From Bacilli bacterium (GTDB lineage Bacteria; Bacillota_I; Bacilli_A; RF39; UBA660), in the NCBI GenBank assembly GCA_028708005.1, contig JAQVZV010000045.1:1-6603 (forward strand): 6,603 nt of DNA. The letters run 5' to 3'. Positions within the stretch are counted from its first letter, which is position 1. Each line of letters starts with the position of its first letter. Position numbers and translations under genes: made by a program. Shown here piece after piece: positions 6,241 to 6,603 of the stretch. The notes under the pieces were generated by a model. The model had not been told where the DNA came from, ran no database searches, and saw only the letters and a list, made by a program, of their open reading frames with translations.

Positions 6241-6271
6241 TTTTCATATATCATGCATTACATGATATAAT
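6241..6271 (+). promoter_or_regulatory. murG promoter, extended -10
   Basis: TATAAT at 6266-6271 is preceded by TG at 6263-6264, forming TGnTATAAT. The -35 candidate TTTTCA (6241-6246) matches four of six positions with a 19-base spacer; shifting to TTTCAT (6242-6247) gives an 18-base spacer. The block TTACATGATATAAT and the upstream TTTTCATA both recur in the parE promoter. The predicted start, near 6278, falls on the ribosome binding site. Confidence 0.7.
6248..6268 (+). promoter_or_regulatory. inverted repeat over the murG promoter, possible operator
   Basis: ATATCATG (6248-6255) and CATGATAT (6261-6268) are perfect 8-bp inverted arms around a 5-base spacer. The right arm covers the TG extension and the first three bases of the -10, and the left arm fills the space towards the -35. 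A dimeric repressor bound here would block RNA polymerase. It may also be chance in AT-rich DNA, since the right arm is partly fixed by the promoter consensus. Confidence 0.4.
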
Positions 6272-6277
6272 TATAGT

Positions 6278-6282
6278 GGGAG
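6278..6282 (+). promoter_or_regulatory. ribosome binding site for murG
   Basis: GGGAG ends seven bases before the ATG at 6290. It begins only seven bases after the -10 hexamer, so transcription probably starts on or just before it and the leader would be about 10-14 bases. Confidence 0.65.
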
Positions 6283-6289
6283 TGATCAT

Positions 6290-6603
6290 ATGCGCGTTAT
6301 AGTTAGTGCTGGTGGTACAGGTGGACATATTTATCCCGCATTAGCCATTATAAATAAAATAAGAGCTAAGGAGCCTAATAGTGAATTTTTATATATTGGA
6401 ACGCATAATCGAATGGAAAAAGACATTGTTCCTAAGTATGGTATAGAATATAGGGCCTTAACTGTTATGGGTCTTGAAAGAAAACATCTTCTTCGTAATG
6501 TAAAAACATTACGATATTTTCTAAAAGCTATTAAGGACGCTAAAAAGATAATAGATGACTTAAAACCAGATATTGTTATTGGCGTTGGAGGCTATGTAGC
6601 AGG
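6290..6603 (+). CDS. murG: UDP-GlcNAc:lipid I GlcNAc transferase MurG, 5' part
   Basis: MurG adds N-acetylglucosamine from UDP-GlcNAc to lipid I on the inner face of the membrane, making lipid II for peptidoglycan. Only the first 104 codons plus two bases are in the window. They contain the first glycine loop with the conserved histidine, GGTGGHIYPALAI (8-20), then YIGTHNRMEKDIVP (35-48), YRALTVMGLERKH (54-66), and the second glycine loop VGGYVA (99-104). This is the family's N-terminal acceptor and membrane-facing domain. The ORF is open to the edge with no defect. In B. subtilis murG sits in the division and cell wall cluster; here it follows rsmD from its own promoter, 74 bases downstream. 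Its presence indicates a cell that makes peptidoglycan. Confidence 0.95.
   Translation, partial: MRVIVSAGGTGGHIYPALAIINKIRAKEPNSEFLYIGTHNRMEKDIVPKYGIEYRALTVMGLERKHLLRNVKTLRYFLKAIKDAKKIIDDLKPDIVIGVGGYVA

Noticed and set aside
6220..6246. Inverted repeat TGAAAAT / ATTTTCA as a terminator after rsmD
   Set aside because: The 7-bp stem is almost all A-T with a 13-base loop and no T-run after it, and its right arm is part of the murG promoter.
1..6603. CRISPR array, tRNA or rRNA gene, insertion sequence, phage or defence genes
   Set aside because: No spaced direct repeats, tRNA-like folds, transposase motifs or terminal inverted repeats were seen. Nearly all of the window is taken up by conserved housekeeping genes.

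Overview
The window is AT-rich bacterial DNA in which every gene lies on the + strand. Gene content and protein sequence point to the class Bacilli. The ParE and ParC proteins resemble the Bacillus subtilis ones along their whole length. They are followed by the ylbD-ylbE-ylbF-rsmD block, which also sits together (with ylbG) in B. subtilis. All Trp codons checked in parE and parC are TGG, no gene contains an in-frame TGA, and murG (cell wall synthesis) is present. The host is therefore not a wall-less Mycoplasma with a recoded TGA. A very AT-rich, possibly genome-reduced Bacilli lineage (RF39, Erysipelotrichales or Izemoplasma-like) fits, but the exact taxon is an inference.

Layout. Bases 1-60 hold the last few codons of an upstream gene that cannot be identified, and a rho-independent terminator. 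A promoter with an extended -10 (TATAAT at 113-118) then drives parE (146-2053) and parC (2086-4629), the two subunits of topoisomerase IV. After a 44-base gap come three small genes packed with overlap or near-overlap: ylbD-like (4674-5042), ylbE-like (5042-5263) and ylbF/ricF-like (5272-5601). A perfect 13-bp inverted repeat without a T-tract (5603-5631) separates them from rsmD (5664-6215), the 16S rRNA G966 methyltransferase. A second promoter, strikingly like the parE one, precedes murG, whose first 104 codons (6290-6603) run off the window edge.

How the parts fit. ParE and ParC form a heterotetramer that decatenates daughter chromosomes. YlbF belongs to the family of a RicAFT (RNase Y specificity) subunit, and RsmD modifies the small ribosomal subunit. 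YlbD and YlbE are small conserved proteins of uncertain function. With no clear terminator between parE and murG, the six genes could be one read-through unit, possibly with an internal start before ylbD.

I see no dedicated defence, mobile or otherwise new system. The items worth a second look are the twin parE/murG promoters, the inverted repeat over the murG promoter, the hairpin before rsmD, an added ParC tail with a clamp-binding-like motif, and a YlbF that lacks its family's cysteine-rich tail.
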